Under the pieces are notes generated by a model, which searched no databases, had not been told where the DNA came from, and saw only the letters and a program-made list of their open reading frames with translations. Made by a program: the position numbers and the translations under genes. This document shows, one piece after another, positions 8,220 to 18,469 of a stretch of DNA of 64,000 nucleotides. Position 1 is the first letter of the stretch, and each line of letters starts with the position of its first letter. Source of the DNA: Bacteroidota bacterium (lineage in GTDB: Bacteria > Bacteroidota > Bacteroidia > Bacteroidales > JAAUTT01); assembly GCA_030706405.1 (NCBI GenBank), contig JAUZOO010000009.1, forward strand, positions 124,001 through 188,000, given 5' to 3'.

Positions 8220-9089
8220 TTAGTTTGAGTTAATTAAGCTATTTAAGCATTTATAAAGACTTGTTTTCCAATAAGGAATATCAATATTAAAAGTACTTTT
8301 TATTTTTGATTTATTAAATACGCTGAATGCCGGACGTTTAGCTGGAGTAGGGTAATCTTTTGATTCTATTGGTTTTACAATACATCTGGTTTGTGCAAAA
8401 TTTTGAATTTCCCATGCGAAATCATACCAACTGCATACCCCTTCGTTTGAAAAATGATAAATGCCAGGTTTAGCCCCGTTTGTATTTGTATTTTGGATGA
8501 TAGAAAGAATTGCCGAAGCTAAATCTTCAGCGTAAGTAGGAGTTCCAATCTGGTCAAAAACCACTGAAATTTCGGGACGATCGGAACCAAGGCGTAGCAT
8601 GGTTTTAACAAAATTATTTCCAAAGGTCGAATAGAGCCAAGCTGTTCGGATTACCAGTGATTTGTTGTATTTAAGAGCTTCTTCTTCTCCTTGGGCTTTG
8701 GTGCGACCGTATGCCGATGTCGGGCTGACTGACAAATCTTCGGTATACGGGGTGCAAGCCATCCCGTTAAAAACATAATCGGTTGACACATGGATTAATA
8801 CAGCGTCGATTTGAGCTGCTACGGTTGCGAGATTTTTTACAGCATCACGATTAAGCTTGGTAGCTAATTCTAGATCGTTTTCGGCTTTGTCAACCGCTGT
8901 ATAGGCGGCGCAGTTAACAATATAGTTGAATTGATTTTGGTTGCACAATGATTCTAAAGCAGAAAAATTGGTAATGTCCAAATTGTCAACGTCGGTAAAG
9001 GTGAACTCCCAATCGGAGTGATTAATCGATAATTTCCGAAATTCGTTTCCTAATTGGCCGTTGGCTCCGGTTATCAGAATTTTGGTCAT
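8220..9089 (-). CDS. rfbD: dTDP-4-dehydrorhamnose reductase
   Basis: 289 residues, a short-chain-dehydrogenase-type reductase. The Rossmann glycine motif G-A-N-G-Q-L-G is at 8-14, and the catalytic Y-x-x-x-K lies in S-A-Y-G-R-T-K. It catalyses the last step of dTDP-L-rhamnose synthesis, NAD(P)H reduction of dTDP-4-keto-rhamnose. It sits 6 bases after rfbC and 5 before the mutase gene. Identification is supported by the family motifs and by the adjacent rfbA and rfbC. Confidence 0.95.
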   Translation of the reverse strand: MTKILITGANGQLGNEFRKLSINHSDWEFTFTDVDNLDITNFSALESLCNQNQFNYIVNCAAYTAVDKAENDLELATKLNRDAVKNLATVAAQIDAVLIHVSTDYVFNGMACTPYTEDLSVSPTSAYGRTKAQGEEEALKYNKSLVIRTAWLYSTFGNNFVKTMLRLGSDRPEISVVFDQIGTPTYAEDLASAILSIIQNTNTNGAKPGIYHFSNEGVCSWYDFAWEIQNFAQTRCIVKPIESKDYPTPAKRPAFSVFNKSKIKSTFNIDIPYWKTSLYKCLNSLINSN

Positions 9090-9095
9090 AACATA

Positions 9096-9650
9096 TTAAA
9101 ATGTAAAGTTGGAACTGATATTTTTTAATAAAGGGTGAATCTTGTCTTTGGGAGAGAGAACTTCTTTTCCTTGCTCTATTTTCCAGTCAATGCCTAATTC
9201 CGGATCATTATAAAGAATACCTCCTTCGGAGGCCGGATGGTAAAGGTTGTCACACTTGTACATCACTACGGCTGTTGGGCTAAGCACCGAAAAGCCATGG
9301 GCAAATCCTTGCGGAATATAAAGTTGGCGTTTATTATCGGACGAAAGCTCAATTCCGAACCATTTGCCAAAAGTGGGCGAACCTTGGCGGATGTCGACGG
9401 CTACATCATAAATTTTTCCATCTAATACCCGTACCAATTTAGTTTGAGCATGGGGATTCTTCTGATAATGTAATCCCCGGATAACACCATACGAGGACTT
9501 CGATTGGTTGTCTTGTACAAATTTGGTGGTTATCCCCTGTTGTTGAAGTTTTTCTTCCTGGTAACTTTCAAAAAAATATCCTCGGTCGTCTTCAAATACT
9601 TTGGGCTCAATAATAAATAAACCGGGAAGTTCTGTTGCAATAACCTTCAT
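9096..9650 (-). CDS. rfbC: dTDP-4-dehydrorhamnose 3,5-epimerase
   Basis: 184 residues, standard length. The cupin-fold epimerase motifs are visible: D-D-R-G-Y-F-F-E-S near the start, R-G-L-H-Y-Q at 58-63 with the catalytic base H61, V-A-V-D-I-R-Q-G-S-P-T-F-G, and P-Q-G-F-A-H-G-F. It converts dTDP-4-dehydro-6-deoxyglucose to the L-rhamno isomer for RfbD to reduce. It starts 2 bases after the rfbA stop, which suggests translational coupling. Confidence 0.95.
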   Translation of the reverse strand: MKVIATELPGLFIIEPKVFEDDRGYFFESYQEEKLQQQGITTKFVQDNQSKSSYGVIRGLHYQKNPHAQTKLVRVLDGKIYDVAVDIRQGSPTFGKWFGIELSSDNKRQLYIPQGFAHGFSVLSPTAVVMYKCDNLYHPASEGGILYNDPELGIDWKIEQGKEVLSPKDKIHPLLKNISSNFTF

Positions 9651-9652
9651 TT

Positions 9653-10543
9653 TTATTTTTTATCGATAGTTATAATTTCTTCTGTAGCAATTTTTTGCAA
9701 ATACTCGCCATATTGATTCTTTTTAAGCGGTTCGGCAAGTTTGAGTAATTGCTCTTTGTTAATAAAACCGCGTTTGTAAGCGATTTCTTCGAGACACGAA
9801 ACTTTTAATCCTTGTCGCTGTTCGATGGTATAAATAAAGTTGGAGGCCTGCAATAAACTTTCGTGTGTTCCTGTGTCTAGCCATGCCATGCCACGTCCCA
9901 TGAGTTCAACTTTTAAGCGTTTCTCGTCCAGATATAATCTGTTAAGATCGGTAATTTCTAGTTCGCCGCGGGGCGATGGCTTTAATGATTTGGCTTTTGA
10001 AACCACATCGTTGCTGTAAAAATATAAGCCGGTTACAGCATAATTAGACTTAGGTTGAAGTGGTTTTTCTTCTAAGCTGAGTACGTTTCCTTGCTCGTCA
10101 AACTCTGCAACGCCATATCGTTCAGGATCTTTAACATAATATCCGAAAACGACAGCTCCGTCTTGTAATTTTGCAGTTTCAAGTAAGGTTTTGCCAAAGG
10201 AATATCCGTAGAAAATATTGTCGCCTAAAACCAAGCAAACACTGTCGTTCCCTATAAATTCTTCACCAATGATAAAAGCTTGCGCCAAGCCATCGGGCGA
10301 AGGTTGTATAGCATAGGTAAGTTCTAGACCTAATTGGGAGCCGTCTTTCAATAAGTCCTGATAAAGGTGAATATCCTTGGGCGTGGAAATAATCAAAATT
10401 TCGCTGATGCCGGCAAGCATCAGTACTGATAATGGATAGTAAATCATTGGCTTATCGTAAACCGGGACGATTTGTTTCGAAATAGCCTGTGTTATTGGGT
10501 ATAACCGGGTACCTGATCCGCCAGCGAGAATAATACCTTTCAT
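9653..10543 (-). CDS. rfbA: Glucose-1-phosphate thymidylyltransferase
   Basis: 296 residues, the normal RmlA length. The nucleotidyltransferase signature [14 protein letters not shown] is at the N-terminus, the metal-binding L-G-D-N-I-F-Y-G follows, and L-E-E-K-P-L-Q-P-K is in the middle. It joins dTTP and glucose 1-phosphate to make dTDP-glucose. The next enzyme of the rhamnose pathway, RfbB, is not encoded in this operon or elsewhere in the window. Confidence 0.95.
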   Translation of the reverse strand: MKGIILAGGSGTRLYPITQAISKQIVPVYDKPMIYYPLSVLMLAGISEILIISTPKDIHLYQDLLKDGSQLGLELTYAIQPSPDGLAQAFIIGEEFIGNDSVCLVLGDNIFYGYSFGKTLLETAKLQDGAVVFGYYVKDPERYGVAEFDEQGNVLSLEEKPLQPKSNYAVTGLYFYSNDVVSKAKSLKPSPRGELEITDLNRLYLDEKRLKVELMGRGMAWLDTGTHESLLQASNFIYTIEQRQGLKVSCLEEIAYKRGFINKEQLLKLAEPLKKNQYGEYLQKIATEEIITIDKK

Positions 10544-10559
10544 GATAGAAGATTTGAAA

Positions 10560-11498
10560 TTAAGCTTTTAATAGTTCTTTGAAATAAGCGATGGTTTTAG
10601 TTAATCCTTCTTCGAGCCTTACTTCCGGCATCCAATCGAGTTTTTCTTTTGCTAAAGAAATGTCCGGTTGACGTTGAATAGGATCATCCTGAGGAAGAGG
10701 CATGTAAATAAGTTTTGAACTTGAACCTGTTAAGCGGATAACCATTTCGGCAAGCTGAAGAATGGTGAATTCGCCGGGATTCCCAATGTTTACCGGACCG
10801 ATAAATTCGTCAGGGGCATTCATCATTCGAATCATTCCTTCAACGAGATCGTCTACATATTGAAAACTTCGGGTTTGTGATCCATCGCCATAGATGGTAA
10901 TGTCTTCATTATTTAAGGCCTGAACGATGAAATTAGAAACTACACGGCCGTCGTGCGGGTGCATTTTAGGTCCATAGGTGTTGAATATCCGTATAATTTT
11001 AATGCGGACATCATTCTGGTGGTGATAGTTCATAAACAGCGATTCAGCACATCGTTTACCCTCGTCGTAACACGAGCGGATGCCAATTGGGTTTACGTTA
11101 CCCCAGTAGTCTTCGGTTTGAGGATGAATTGACGGGTCGCCATATACTTCGCTGGTCGAGGCCTGAAGGATTTTAGCCCGGGTGCGCTTGGCAAGCCCCA
11201 GCATATTAATAGCACCCATTACGGATGTCTTGATGGTTTTAATACCATTATACTGATAATGAATGGGAGATGCCGGGCATGCAAGGTTAAAGATTTCGTC
11301 AACTTCTGCATAATACGGTGTTGTAACATCGTGCCTTACCAGTTCAAAGTGAGGGTGCCCTATCAGATGCAGGATATTATTTTTATTACCTGTAAAATAG
11401 TTGTCGAGACAGATAATATCGTTTCCTTCGTTTAACAGTCGTTCACAAAGGTGGGAACCGATAAATCCAGCTCCCCCGGAGATCAGAATACGCTTCAT
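10560..11498 (-). CDS. UDP-glucuronate decarboxylase (UDP-xylose synthase)
   Basis: 312 residues of the extended SDR fold. G-G-A-G-F-I-G at 8-14 binds NAD, S-T-S-E-V-Y-G is at 114-120, and the catalytic Y144-x-x-x-K148 lies in S-C-Y-D-E-G-K-R. The A-C-P-A-S-P-I-H-Y block and the [11 protein letters not shown] segment are typical of UDP-xylose synthases rather than dTDP-glucose dehydratases. It follows ugd with a 1-base TAATG overlap, which fits the pathway: Ugd makes UDP-glucuronate and this enzyme decarboxylates it to UDP-xylose. Confidence 0.88.
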   Translation of the reverse strand: MKRILISGGAGFIGSHLCERLLNEGNDIICLDNYFTGNKNNILHLIGHPHFELVRHDVTTPYYAEVDEIFNLACPASPIHYQYNGIKTIKTSVMGAINMLGLAKRTRAKILQASTSEVYGDPSIHPQTEDYWGNVNPIGIRSCYDEGKRCAESLFMNYHHQNDVRIKIIRIFNTYGPKMHPHDGRVVSNFIVQALNNEDITIYGDGSQTRSFQYVDDLVEGMIRMMNAPDEFIGPVNIGNPGEFTILQLAEMVIRLTGSSSKLIYMPLPQDDPIQRQPDISLAKEKLDWMPEVRLEEGLTKTIAYFKELLKA

Positions 11499-12829
11499 TA
11501 ATATTGTTTTATTGTTTGTCGCCCTATACTATAATAGGTATACCCCATTTCATCCATTTCAGAGGGCTCAAAAATATTTCGGCCATCAAAAATAAGCTTA
11601 TTTTTCATTAGTCGTTCCATTACCTTATAATTAGGAAGTCTGAATTCCGGCCATTCGGTGGCAATAATAAGGGCATCAACATCGAGCAGGGCATCGTAGG
11701 CATCTCTTGCAAAAGAGACGGAACCGTCCAGAATTCTGTCTGCTTCGTGCATGGCAACGGGATCGTAGGCTTTGACAATCGCTTTAGCTTTTAATAAGTT
11801 GTCAATAAGTACCAATGAAGGAGCCTCGCGCATGTCGTCGGTCTTGGGTTTAAATGATAATCCCCAGATGGCGAAACGTTTTCCTTCCAGGTTTGATCCA
11901 AAATGGTTGACGATTTTTTGAAATAAGACAGTTTTTTGATTGTCATTAACCGTTTCTACAGCATTTAGAATATTTAAGGTGTAATTATTTTCCTTTCCAA
12001 TCTTTATCAGAGCCTTTACATCTTTAGGAAAACAAGAACCTCCATAACCGATGCCTGGGTAAATAAATTTGTGGCCAATTCGCGGATCGCTGCCAATTCC
12101 TTTACGAACGCTGTTTACGTCAGCCCCAACGAGTTCGCATAAATTGGCGATGTCGTTCATGAAACTGATTTTAGTTGCGAGCATAGCATTGGCGGCATAT
12201 TTGGTCATTTCGGCCGAGGCAATGTCCATAAAGAACAGCGGATGTCCGTTAATTAAGAAGGGTTTATAGAGACGATCCATAATTTTTCGGGATTTTTCCG
12301 ATTCAACACCAACAACAATCCGATCGGGTTTCAGAAAATCTTCAATGGCATTTCCTTCTTTTAAAAACTCGGGGTTAGATGCCACATCAAAAGAAACTGA
12401 GACATTCCGTTTTTCTATTTCAGCCTCAATTACAGACTTTACTTTTTGGGCTGTACCAATGGGCACTGTACTTTTATTGACAATAACCATATAATGGTCG
12501 ATATGCTGACCGATTTCCTTTGCTACGCCTAAGACATACGAAAGATCGGCACTACCATCTTCATCTGGGGGAGTACCAACAGCAATAAAAACCACATCAG
12601 TGTCAACAAGGCTTTCTTTAAGGTTCGAAGTAAAAGATAACCGGCCAATTTCTTTGTTTTTAATAACGATTTGTTCCAGTCCGGGCTCGTAAATAGGGAT
12701 AATACCATTATTTAATTTTTCCACTTTATTCTGGTCAATATCAACACAGGTGACGGTCAATCCGGTTTCTGCAAAGCAAGTCCCGGTTACTAAACCGACA
12801 TAGCCTGTTCCAACAATTGCAATTTTCAT
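11498..12829 (-). CDS. ugd: UDP-glucose 6-dehydrogenase
   Basis: 443 residues, first gene of the operon. The NAD-binding G-T-G-Y-V-G-L is at 7-13, [11 protein letters not shown] at about 155-165, and the catalytic Cys266 lies in [10 protein letters not shown]. It oxidises UDP-glucose twice to UDP-glucuronate. The stop codon overlaps the start of the UDP-xylose synthase gene, so translation of the two is probably coupled. Confidence 0.95.
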   Translation of the reverse strand: MKIAIVGTGYVGLVTGTCFAETGLTVTCVDIDQNKVEKLNNGIIPIYEPGLEQIVIKNKEIGRLSFTSNLKESLVDTDVVFIAVGTPPDEDGSADLSYVLGVAKEIGQHIDHYMVIVNKSTVPIGTAQKVKSVIEAEIEKRNVSVSFDVASNPEFLKEGNAIEDFLKPDRIVVGVESEKSRKIMDRLYKPFLINGHPLFFMDIASAEMTKYAANAMLATKISFMNDIANLCELVGADVNSVRKGIGSDPRIGHKFIYPGIGYGGSCFPKDVKALIKIGKENNYTLNILNAVETVNDNQKTVLFQKIVNHFGSNLEGKRFAIWGLSFKPKTDDMREAPSLVLIDNLLKAKAIVKAYDPVAMHEADRILDGSVSFARDAYDALLDVDALIIATEWPEFRLPNYKVMERLMKNKLIFDGRNIFEPSEMDEMGYTYYSIGRQTIKQY

Positions 12830-12852
12830 AGGTCATTTTTTATTTAGTACGG

Positions 12853-12860
12853 CAAAAATA
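12853..12860 (-). promoter_or_regulatory. -7 element of the nucleotide-sugar operon
   Basis: TATTTTTG on the minus strand, 24 bases upstream of the ugd start codon, matches TAnnTTTG. The -33 region is weak. This is the best promoter candidate for the six-gene ugd-to-pgm operon. Confidence 0.55.
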
Positions 12861-12985
12861 GATTTATTTTAAACATTTCGTTTCGCTAATAAATAATGAT
12901 GTAAAATAAATTATTGATAATTATTCGGCAAAAACCATATAAAAATATTAATTTTATTGGGATTTTGAATACCATAAGTGTCGCT

Positions 12986-13360
12986 ATGTGTGAAGTAGAT
13001 AACAAGAAAAAAATACTGGTAGTTGATGATGATGCAACCATCAGATTTCTATTGAAGAGTTTGTTGCGTGATTATGAAGTGTTTGCAATGGAGGATGGGT
13101 TTGATGCCTTAGCATGGTTAAATATGAATATGCCCGATCTGATAGTTATGGATATGGAAATGCCAGCCATTGACGGACGAAAGTTATTGAAGCGGATTAA
13201 GTCGAGTTATAAACATCGGCATATACCGGTAGTTGTGATGTCGGCCACGGATAGCCAGATAATTCAAAGTTCGTTTTATAAATTAGGAGCTTCCGATTTT
13301 ATAATAAAACCATTTGTGGGATGCGATTTTGTTTCGCGGATTAAAGAAGCAATGAACTAA
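12986..13360 (+). CDS. Single-domain response regulator receiver
   Basis: 124 residues from the ATG at 12986. The frame stays open to an ATG at 12914, but the added 24 residues are not receiver-like, so the later start is preferred. The receiver signature is complete: acidic pocket V-V-D-D-D, phospho-acceptor Asp in V-M-D-M-E-M-P, conserved Ser in V-M-S-A-T, and Lys in I-I-K-P-F. There is no output domain, so it probably relays phosphate or binds another protein, CheY-like. No kinase is adjacent. The Hpt protein at 1062-1409 is a possible partner only by inference. Confidence 0.85.
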   Translation: MCEVDNKKKILVVDDDATIRFLLKSLLRDYEVFAMEDGFDALAWLNMNMPDLIVMDMEMPAIDGRKLLKRIKSSYKHRHIPVVVMSATDSQIIQSSFYKLGASDFIIKPFVGCDFVSRIKEAMN

Positions 13361-13400
13361 GAATGTGTTATATTTATACATATTTTTTGGCCTTTTAGAC

Positions 13401-13429
13401 TTTGAATTAAAAAATAAATAATAATTTTG
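13401..13429 (+). promoter_or_regulatory. Promoter of the rpsA operon
   Basis: TTTG at 13401-13404 and TAATTTTG at 13422-13429, 17 bases apart, match both elements of the Bacteroidota housekeeping promoter. The rpsA start codon is about 50 bases downstream. Confidence 0.75.
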
Positions 13430-13480
13430 CACCTTATTTTTTAAATAATGTCTAACTTATTAATTATTAATTAATTTTAA

Positions 13481-15454
13481 ATGATCGACAAGAACGAAGA
13501 ATTAGAAAACGAACTGATCGACAAAAACGAATCAGCTGAAACAGAAGGTGGAGTTGAAGAAACTGATGCCGAAGAAACTGTAGAAGTAGAAGATGAAGAC
13601 GAAGAAATCGTTGACGAAGATGCTGACGAAGTAGCAGCAAACATTCTGAAATTGAAAAGTGAACAAGTATCTCTTGAAAATTTCGATTGGAGCAAGTACA
13701 ACAATAAGTGGGACGTTTACTCAAAAGATGAACGTGACCAACTTTCGACAATGTACGACAAAACCTTATCAACTATCGTTGAGAACGAATGTGTTGACGG
13801 TACTGTGATTGCCATGAACAAACGCGAAGTTGTAATCAACATTGGTTACAAATCTGAAGGCGTTGTGAGCTTGAACGAATTCCGCTATAACCCAGAATTG
13901 AAGGTTGGCGATAAGGTTGAAGTTTATGTAGAAAGCCAAGAAGACAAAAAAGGACAATTACTTCTTTCGCACAAGAAAGCCCGCGCTATGCGTTCATGGG
14001 ATCGCGTAAATGCAGCGCTCGAAAACGACGAAGTAATTCAGGGTTATATCAAGTGCCGTACTAAGGGTGGTATGATTGTCGATGTATTCGGCATCGAAGC
14101 CTTCTTACCCGGTTCGCAAATTGATGTTAAACCTATCCGCGATTACGATATTTTTGTGGGTAAAACTATGGAATTCAAGGTTGTTAAAATTAACCACGAA
14201 TTCAAAAACGTTGTTGTTTCTCACAAAGCCCTCATCGAGGCTGAACTCGAACAACAAAAGAAAGAAATCATTGCCAAGCTCGAAAAAGGCCAGGTACTCG
14301 AAGGTACGGTTAAGAACATTACCTCCTACGGTGTATTTATCGACCTCGGTGGCGTTGATGGTCTTATCCATATCACCGACCTCTCTTGGGGCCGCGTAAA
14401 CCATCCGGAAGAAATCGTTCAACTCGACCAGAAATTGAACGTTGTAATTCTCGATTTTGACGATGCCAAGAAACGTATTGCTCTTGGTTTAAAACAACTT
14501 ACTCCTCATCCATGGGATTCGCTTAGCGCCGAACTTAAAGTTGGAGATAAAGTAACTGGTAAAGTTGTAGTTATTGCAGACTACGGAGCTTTTGTAGAAA
14601 TTGCAACCGGAGTTGAAGGTTTGATCCACGTATCAGAAATGTCTTGGTCTCAACATCTGCGTAGCGCTCAGGAATTCCTGAAAGTTGGAGACGAAGTTGA
14701 AGCAGTTATCTTGACTCTTGATCGTGACGAACGTAAAATGTCGCTCGGTATCAAACAACTCAAAACTGATCCTTGGGATAACATCGAAACCCGCTATGCT
14801 GTTAGCTCGAAGCATAAAGCTAAGGTTCGTAATTTCACCAACTTTGGTGTATTTGTTGAAATCGAAGAAGGTGTTGATGGACTTATCCATATTTCAGACT
14901 TATCGTGGACCAAGAAAATTAAACATCCGGCTGAATTCACCCAGGTTGGTGATGAAATCGATGTTGTGGTTCTCGAAATCGACAAGGATAACCGTCGCTT
15001 AAGTCTCGGTCATAAACAGCTAGAAGAAAATCCATGGGATGTATTCGAAACTATTTTTACGGTTGATTCAATTCACGAAGGTACCGTTGTTGAAATCTTC
15101 GACAAAGGCGCTATCGTTGCCCTTCCTTATGGTGTTGAAGGCTTTGTAACTCCAAAACACTTAGTTAAGGAAGATGGTACTTCTGCCAAAGTTGACGAAA
15201 AACTTGAATTCAAGGTTATCGAATTCAACAAATCGGCAAAACGTATCATTCTCTCTCATAGCAGGGTTTTTGAAGATGTGAAAAAAGCTGAAGATTCGGC
15301 CAGCAAAAAACAAGTTGCTGACGAAACTAAAAAGGCTACCAAAAAACTGAAAAGCAACCTCGAAAAAACCACCCTTGGTGATATTTCTGAGTTGGCTGCT
15401 TTGAAGGAAGAAATGGAAGAGCAACAGAAAAAAGCCCTTCAAAAGGATAAATAA
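13481..15454 (+). CDS. rpsA: 30S ribosomal protein S1
   Basis: 657 residues. Residues 1-55 are a very acidic, low-complexity extension rich in Glu, Asp and Val, and six S1 RNA-binding domains follow. Domains 3-5 show the clearest signatures (G-V-D-G-L-I-H-I-T-D-L-S-W and close variants), and domains 1, 2 and 6 are more divergent. S1 binds mRNA on the small subunit and helps initiation. In Bacteroidota, which make little use of Shine-Dalgarno pairing, it is thought to matter for start selection. The gene has its own consensus promoter and is followed by STAS and rnz on the same strand. Confidence 0.95.
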   Translation: MIDKNEELENELIDKNESAETEGGVEETDAEETVEVEDEDEEIVDEDADEVAANILKLKSEQVSLENFDWSKYNNKWDVYSKDERDQLSTMYDKTLSTIVENECVDGTVIAMNKREVVINIGYKSEGVVSLNEFRYNPELKVGDKVEVYVESQEDKKGQLLLSHKKARAMRSWDRVNAALENDEVIQGYIKCRTKGGMIVDVFGIEAFLPGSQIDVKPIRDYDIFVGKTMEFKVVKINHEFKNVVVSHKALIEAELEQQKKEIIAKLEKGQVLEGTVKNITSYGVFIDLGGVDGLIHITDLSWGRVNHPEEIVQLDQKLNVVILDFDDAKKRIALGLKQLTPHPWDSLSAELKVGDKVTGKVVVIADYGAFVEIATGVEGLIHVSEMSWSQHLRSAQEFLKVGDEVEAVILTLDRDERKMSLGIKQLKTDPWDNIETRYAVSSKHKAKVRNFTNFGVFVEIEEGVDGLIHISDLSWTKKIKHPAEFTQVGDEIDVVVLEIDKDNRRLSLGHKQLEENPWDVFETIFTVDSIHEGTVVEIFDKGAIVALPYGVEGFVTPKHLVKEDGTSAKVDEKLEFKVIEFNKSAKRIILSHSRVFEDVKKAEDSASKKQVADETKKATKKLKSNLEKTTLGDISELAALKEEMEEQQKKALQKDK

Positions 15455-15482
15455 GATTTCGAAATAATTAATAAACAGCACA

Positions 15483-15830
15483 ATGGAATTCAAGATTGAA
15501 AAACTGGAGAAATATACAATGATTCAGGTGCTTGAAGAGAAATTGGATACGCATATTGCACCTACATTGAAATCGGAATTGGTTTTGATTTCAGGCAATG
15601 GCGAGAAAAATATTATCCTCAACCTGAGTAAATGCAGATATTGTGATTCATCCGGATTAAGTGCAATCTTGGTTGCTAACAGATTGTGTAAAAATGCAGG
15701 CGGAACGTTTGTGCTTACAGGCCTGAACGAAGCCGTTGAGCGTTTAATTACAATCTCTCAGCTAGATACGGTTTTAAGTATTACAAATTCAATTGAAGAA
15801 GCTGTTGCATTAATTCATCGGACATCATAA
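15483..15830 (+). CDS. STAS-domain protein (anti-sigma factor antagonist type)
   Basis: 115 residues, one STAS domain. The phosphorylation-site motif reads Y-C-D-S-S-G-L-S with the Ser after Asp conserved, and strand and helix spacing matches SpoIIAA-like proteins. It lies 28 bases after rpsA and 7 bases before rnz, so it is probably cotranscribed with both. Its partner kinase or anti-sigma factor is not in the window. Its place in a ribosomal operon suggests a growth-linked regulatory input (inference). Confidence 0.85.
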   Translation: MEFKIEKLEKYTMIQVLEEKLDTHIAPTLKSELVLISGNGEKNIILNLSKCRYCDSSGLSAILVANRLCKNAGGTFVLTGLNEAVERLITISQLDTVLSITNSIEEAVALIHRTS

Positions 15831-15837
15831 CCATAAA

Positions 15838-16749
15838 ATGGCTTTCACTGTTACAATATTAGGGAGCAGTTCTGCTTTACCTACATCTAACAGATCTTTA
15901 ACCGCTCATGTGCTCAATGCAGATGAGCGGTTTTTTCTGATAGACTGTGGAGAGGGAACACAATTACAGTTACGCAGGTTTAAAGCCAAATTAGGTCGTC
16001 TGGATCATATTTTTATTACCCATCTGCATGGTGATCATGTGCTTGGATTACCAGGGCTTATTTCGTCCCTTAATCTTTTGGGGCGTACCAATGATCTGCA
16101 TATTTATGCCCACCCCGATCTTAAAAAGATTTTAAATCAATTACTCGCTCATTTTTTTACCCATCTTAATTTTACTATCGTTTATCATCTTTTAAATAGT
16201 TGTTCGTTCGAACAGATTTATGAGGATAGCAAGATGACAGTACACAGCTTTCCTCTGAAACACAGAATACCCACCTGTGGATTCATTTTTCGACAGAAAC
16301 CCCGTCTTCTCAATATCCGTAAGGATATGATTGAGTTCTATAAAATTCCGGTAAAACAAATATATGCCATAAAATGTGGGGAGGACTATATGACAGATGA
16401 GGGGATTATTATTCCAAACTCGTCTCTGACTTTTGAAGCTTCGCACCCAAAGGCTTATGCATTTTGTTCAGATACAGCCTATAACGAAGATATTATCCCT
16501 TATATTAAAGATGTTGATTTATTGTATCACGAGGCAACCTTTGCCGACGAAGACCACCCACGAGCAATTGAAACGTTTCATTCCACTGCATCGCAAGCCG
16601 CAAGTATAGCTCGTTTGGCAAATGCAAAGCGTTTAGTTATTGGTCATTTTTCGGCCAGATATAAGGATATTACTCCTCTGTTGGAGCAGGCACGTACGAT
16701 ATTTCCAGTTACTGACGCAGCTGATGATGGACTGATGTTTGATATTTAA
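15838..16749 (+). CDS. rnz: Ribonuclease Z
   Basis: 303 residues, the usual short-form RNase Z. The metallo-beta-lactamase zinc motif T-H-L-H-G-D-H is at 61-67, followed by further ligands in C-S-D-T-A-Y and the C-terminal I-G-H-F-S-A-R-Y. The N-terminal L-G-S-S-S-A-L-P-T is typical. It is an endonuclease that removes 3' trailers from tRNA precursors. It begins 7 bases after the STAS gene and ends the rpsA unit. Confidence 0.95.
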   Translation: MAFTVTILGSSSALPTSNRSLTAHVLNADERFFLIDCGEGTQLQLRRFKAKLGRLDHIFITHLHGDHVLGLPGLISSLNLLGRTNDLHIYAHPDLKKILNQLLAHFFTHLNFTIVYHLLNSCSFEQIYEDSKMTVHSFPLKHRIPTCGFIFRQKPRLLNIRKDMIEFYKIPVKQIYAIKCGEDYMTDEGIIIPNSSLTFEASHPKAYAFCSDTAYNEDIIPYIKDVDLLYHEATFADEDHPRAIETFHSTASQAASIARLANAKRLVIGHFSARYKDITPLLEQARTIFPVTDAADDGLMFDI

Positions 16750-16791
16750 CGGTTTTTTTTCATCCCTTCTGGTTACCTACCCAATAATCTT

Positions 16792-16799
16792 TATCTTTG
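16792..16799 (+). promoter_or_regulatory. -7 element upstream of guaA
   Basis: TATCTTTG, an exact TAnnTTTG match, 23 bases upstream of the guaA start codon. No strong -33 TTG is seen. Confidence 0.6.
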
Positions 16800-16822
16800 C
16801 AGCATTTTAAAGCCTGATACAA

Positions 16823-18352
16823 ATGTTGGAAAAGATTATCATTCTTGACTTTGGTTCGCAATATACCCAGTTAATTGCCCGCCGTGTCCGCGAACTCAAT
16901 GTTTACTGTGAAATACATCCTTTTAATAAGAAAATACAAATTGATTCGTCCGTAAAGGGGGTGATTCTTTCTGGTAGTCCGTTTTCAGTACGTGATGCTA
17001 ATGCCCCAATTCCAGATTTAGAAGGGATAAAGGGAAAACTTCCGTTGCTTGGTGTATGTTACGGAGCTCAATATCTTTCGCATTACTACGGTGGAGAGGT
17101 TCTACCTTCGTCAACCCGAGAGTATGGAAGAGCTCATTTGCAGTATATCAAAGACAGTAATCAGTTGCTTTCCGGAATTTCGGCTCATTCGCAGGTTTGG
17201 ATGTCGCATGGCGATACCATTGCCCGTATTCCTGATAATTATGATATTATAGCCAGCACTGCCGATGTTAAGGTTTGCGCTTATCAGGCTAAGGACGAAG
17301 TGACTTTTGGATTGCAATTTCACCCAGAAGTTTATCATACAACCGAGGGATTAAACATATTGAAAAATTTTGTAGTTGGTATTTGCGGATGTGAACAAGC
17401 ATGGACACCAGCTTCATTTATTGAGTCGACCGTAAACTCTCTTAAACAAAAATTAGGCAACGATAAAGTTGTGCTCGGATTGTCTGGAGGTGTCGATTCT
17501 TCGGTGGCTGCAGTTCTTATTCATCGGGCTATTGGAGTAAACCTTACCTGTATTTTTGTCGATAATGGCTTATTGCGTAAAAACGAGTACGCAAAAGTAT
17601 TAGATTCATACAAACATTTGGGATTGAATGTTATTGGAGTTGATGCTGGTCAAAAATTTATGGATGACTTAAAAGGGGTTACTGACCCCGAAAAGAAACG
17701 TAAAATTATTGGTCGGGATTTCATTGAAGTTTTTGATGCAGAAGCTCATAAGTTGCAGGATGTAAAATGGTTAGGTCAGGGTACAATCTATCCGGATGTG
17801 ATTGAATCCGTTTCGGTTAATGGCCCTTCTGCTACCATTAAATCGCATCATAATGTTGGGGGGTTGCCCGAAACAATGAAACTTAAAGTTGTAGAGCCTT
17901 TAAATCTTCTTTTTAAAGACGAAGTTCGTCGCGTTGGCCGGGCTTTGGAAATACCATCAGATATTCTTAATCGTCATCCCTTCCCTGGTCCAGGACTTGG
18001 AATTCGTATTTTGGGCGATGTAACCGCTGAAAAAGTCCGTATTCTACAGGATGTTGACGATATTTTTATCGAAGGCCTCAAATCAAACGGCTTGTACGAT
18101 CAGGTTTGGCAGGCAGGAGCAATGCTATTGCCAGTACAATCGGTTGGCGTGATGGGCGATGAGCGTACCTACGAAAATGTAGTAGCCCTCAGGGCTGTGT
18201 CCTCCACCGATGGAATGACTGCCGATTGGTGTCATCTTCCTTACGAGTTCTTGGCAAAGGTATCGAACGATATTATTAATAAAGTGAAAGGCGTTAACCG
18301 CGTGGTTTATGATATTAGTTCCAAGCCGCCGGCAACCATTGAGTGGGAATAA
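16823..18352 (+). CDS. guaA: GMP synthase (glutamine-hydrolysing)
   Basis: 509 residues with both halves of the enzyme. The N-terminal class I glutamine amidotransferase has the nucleophile C79 in L-G-V-C-Y-G and the H167/E169 pair in F-H-P-E. The ATP pyrophosphatase P-loop S-G-G-V-D-S-S is at 221-227. The C-terminal dimerisation domain ends K-P-P-A-T-I-E-W-E, as is standard. It converts XMP to GMP in purine biosynthesis. It has its own -7 element and a following hairpin, so it appears monocistronic. Confidence 0.97.
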   Translation: MLEKIIILDFGSQYTQLIARRVRELNVYCEIHPFNKKIQIDSSVKGVILSGSPFSVRDANAPIPDLEGIKGKLPLLGVCYGAQYLSHYYGGEVLPSSTREYGRAHLQYIKDSNQLLSGISAHSQVWMSHGDTIARIPDNYDIIASTADVKVCAYQAKDEVTFGLQFHPEVYHTTEGLNILKNFVVGICGCEQAWTPASFIESTVNSLKQKLGNDKVVLGLSGGVDSSVAAVLIHRAIGVNLTCIFVDNGLLRKNEYAKVLDSYKHLGLNVIGVDAGQKFMDDLKGVTDPEKKRKIIGRDFIEVFDAEAHKLQDVKWLGQGTIYPDVIESVSVNGPSATIKSHHNVGGLPETMKLKVVEPLNLLFKDEVRRVGRALEIPSDILNRHPFPGPGLGIRILGDVTAEKVRILQDVDDIFIEGLKSNGLYDQVWQAGAMLLPVQSVGVMGDERTYENVVALRAVSSTDGMTADWCHLPYEFLAKVSNDIINKVKGVNRVVYDISSKPPATIEWE

Positions 18353-18387
18353 ATATTACAAAATAAATAACTTCAAATAGTTAACAT

Positions 18388-18418
18388 CGTTGCGAAGTGA
18401 ATATTATGCTTCGCAACG
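18388..18418 (+). terminator. Hairpin after guaA
   Basis: CGTTGCGAAG (18388-18397) pairs with CTTCGCAACG (18409-18418), followed by GTTTAATTT. A second, weaker stem (AGACTT/AAGTCT, 18436-18452) lies between it and the pnuC start. Confidence 0.7.
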
Positions 18419-18469
18419 GTTTAATTTAGTAAAGAAGACTTTGGCGAAGTCTCTTTCTAATCCGACATC

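Noticed and set aside
18353-18469. Possible thiamine or NAD-related riboswitch before pnuC
   Set aside because: Only two simple hairpins are visible. No conserved thiamine-pyrophosphate core motif was found.
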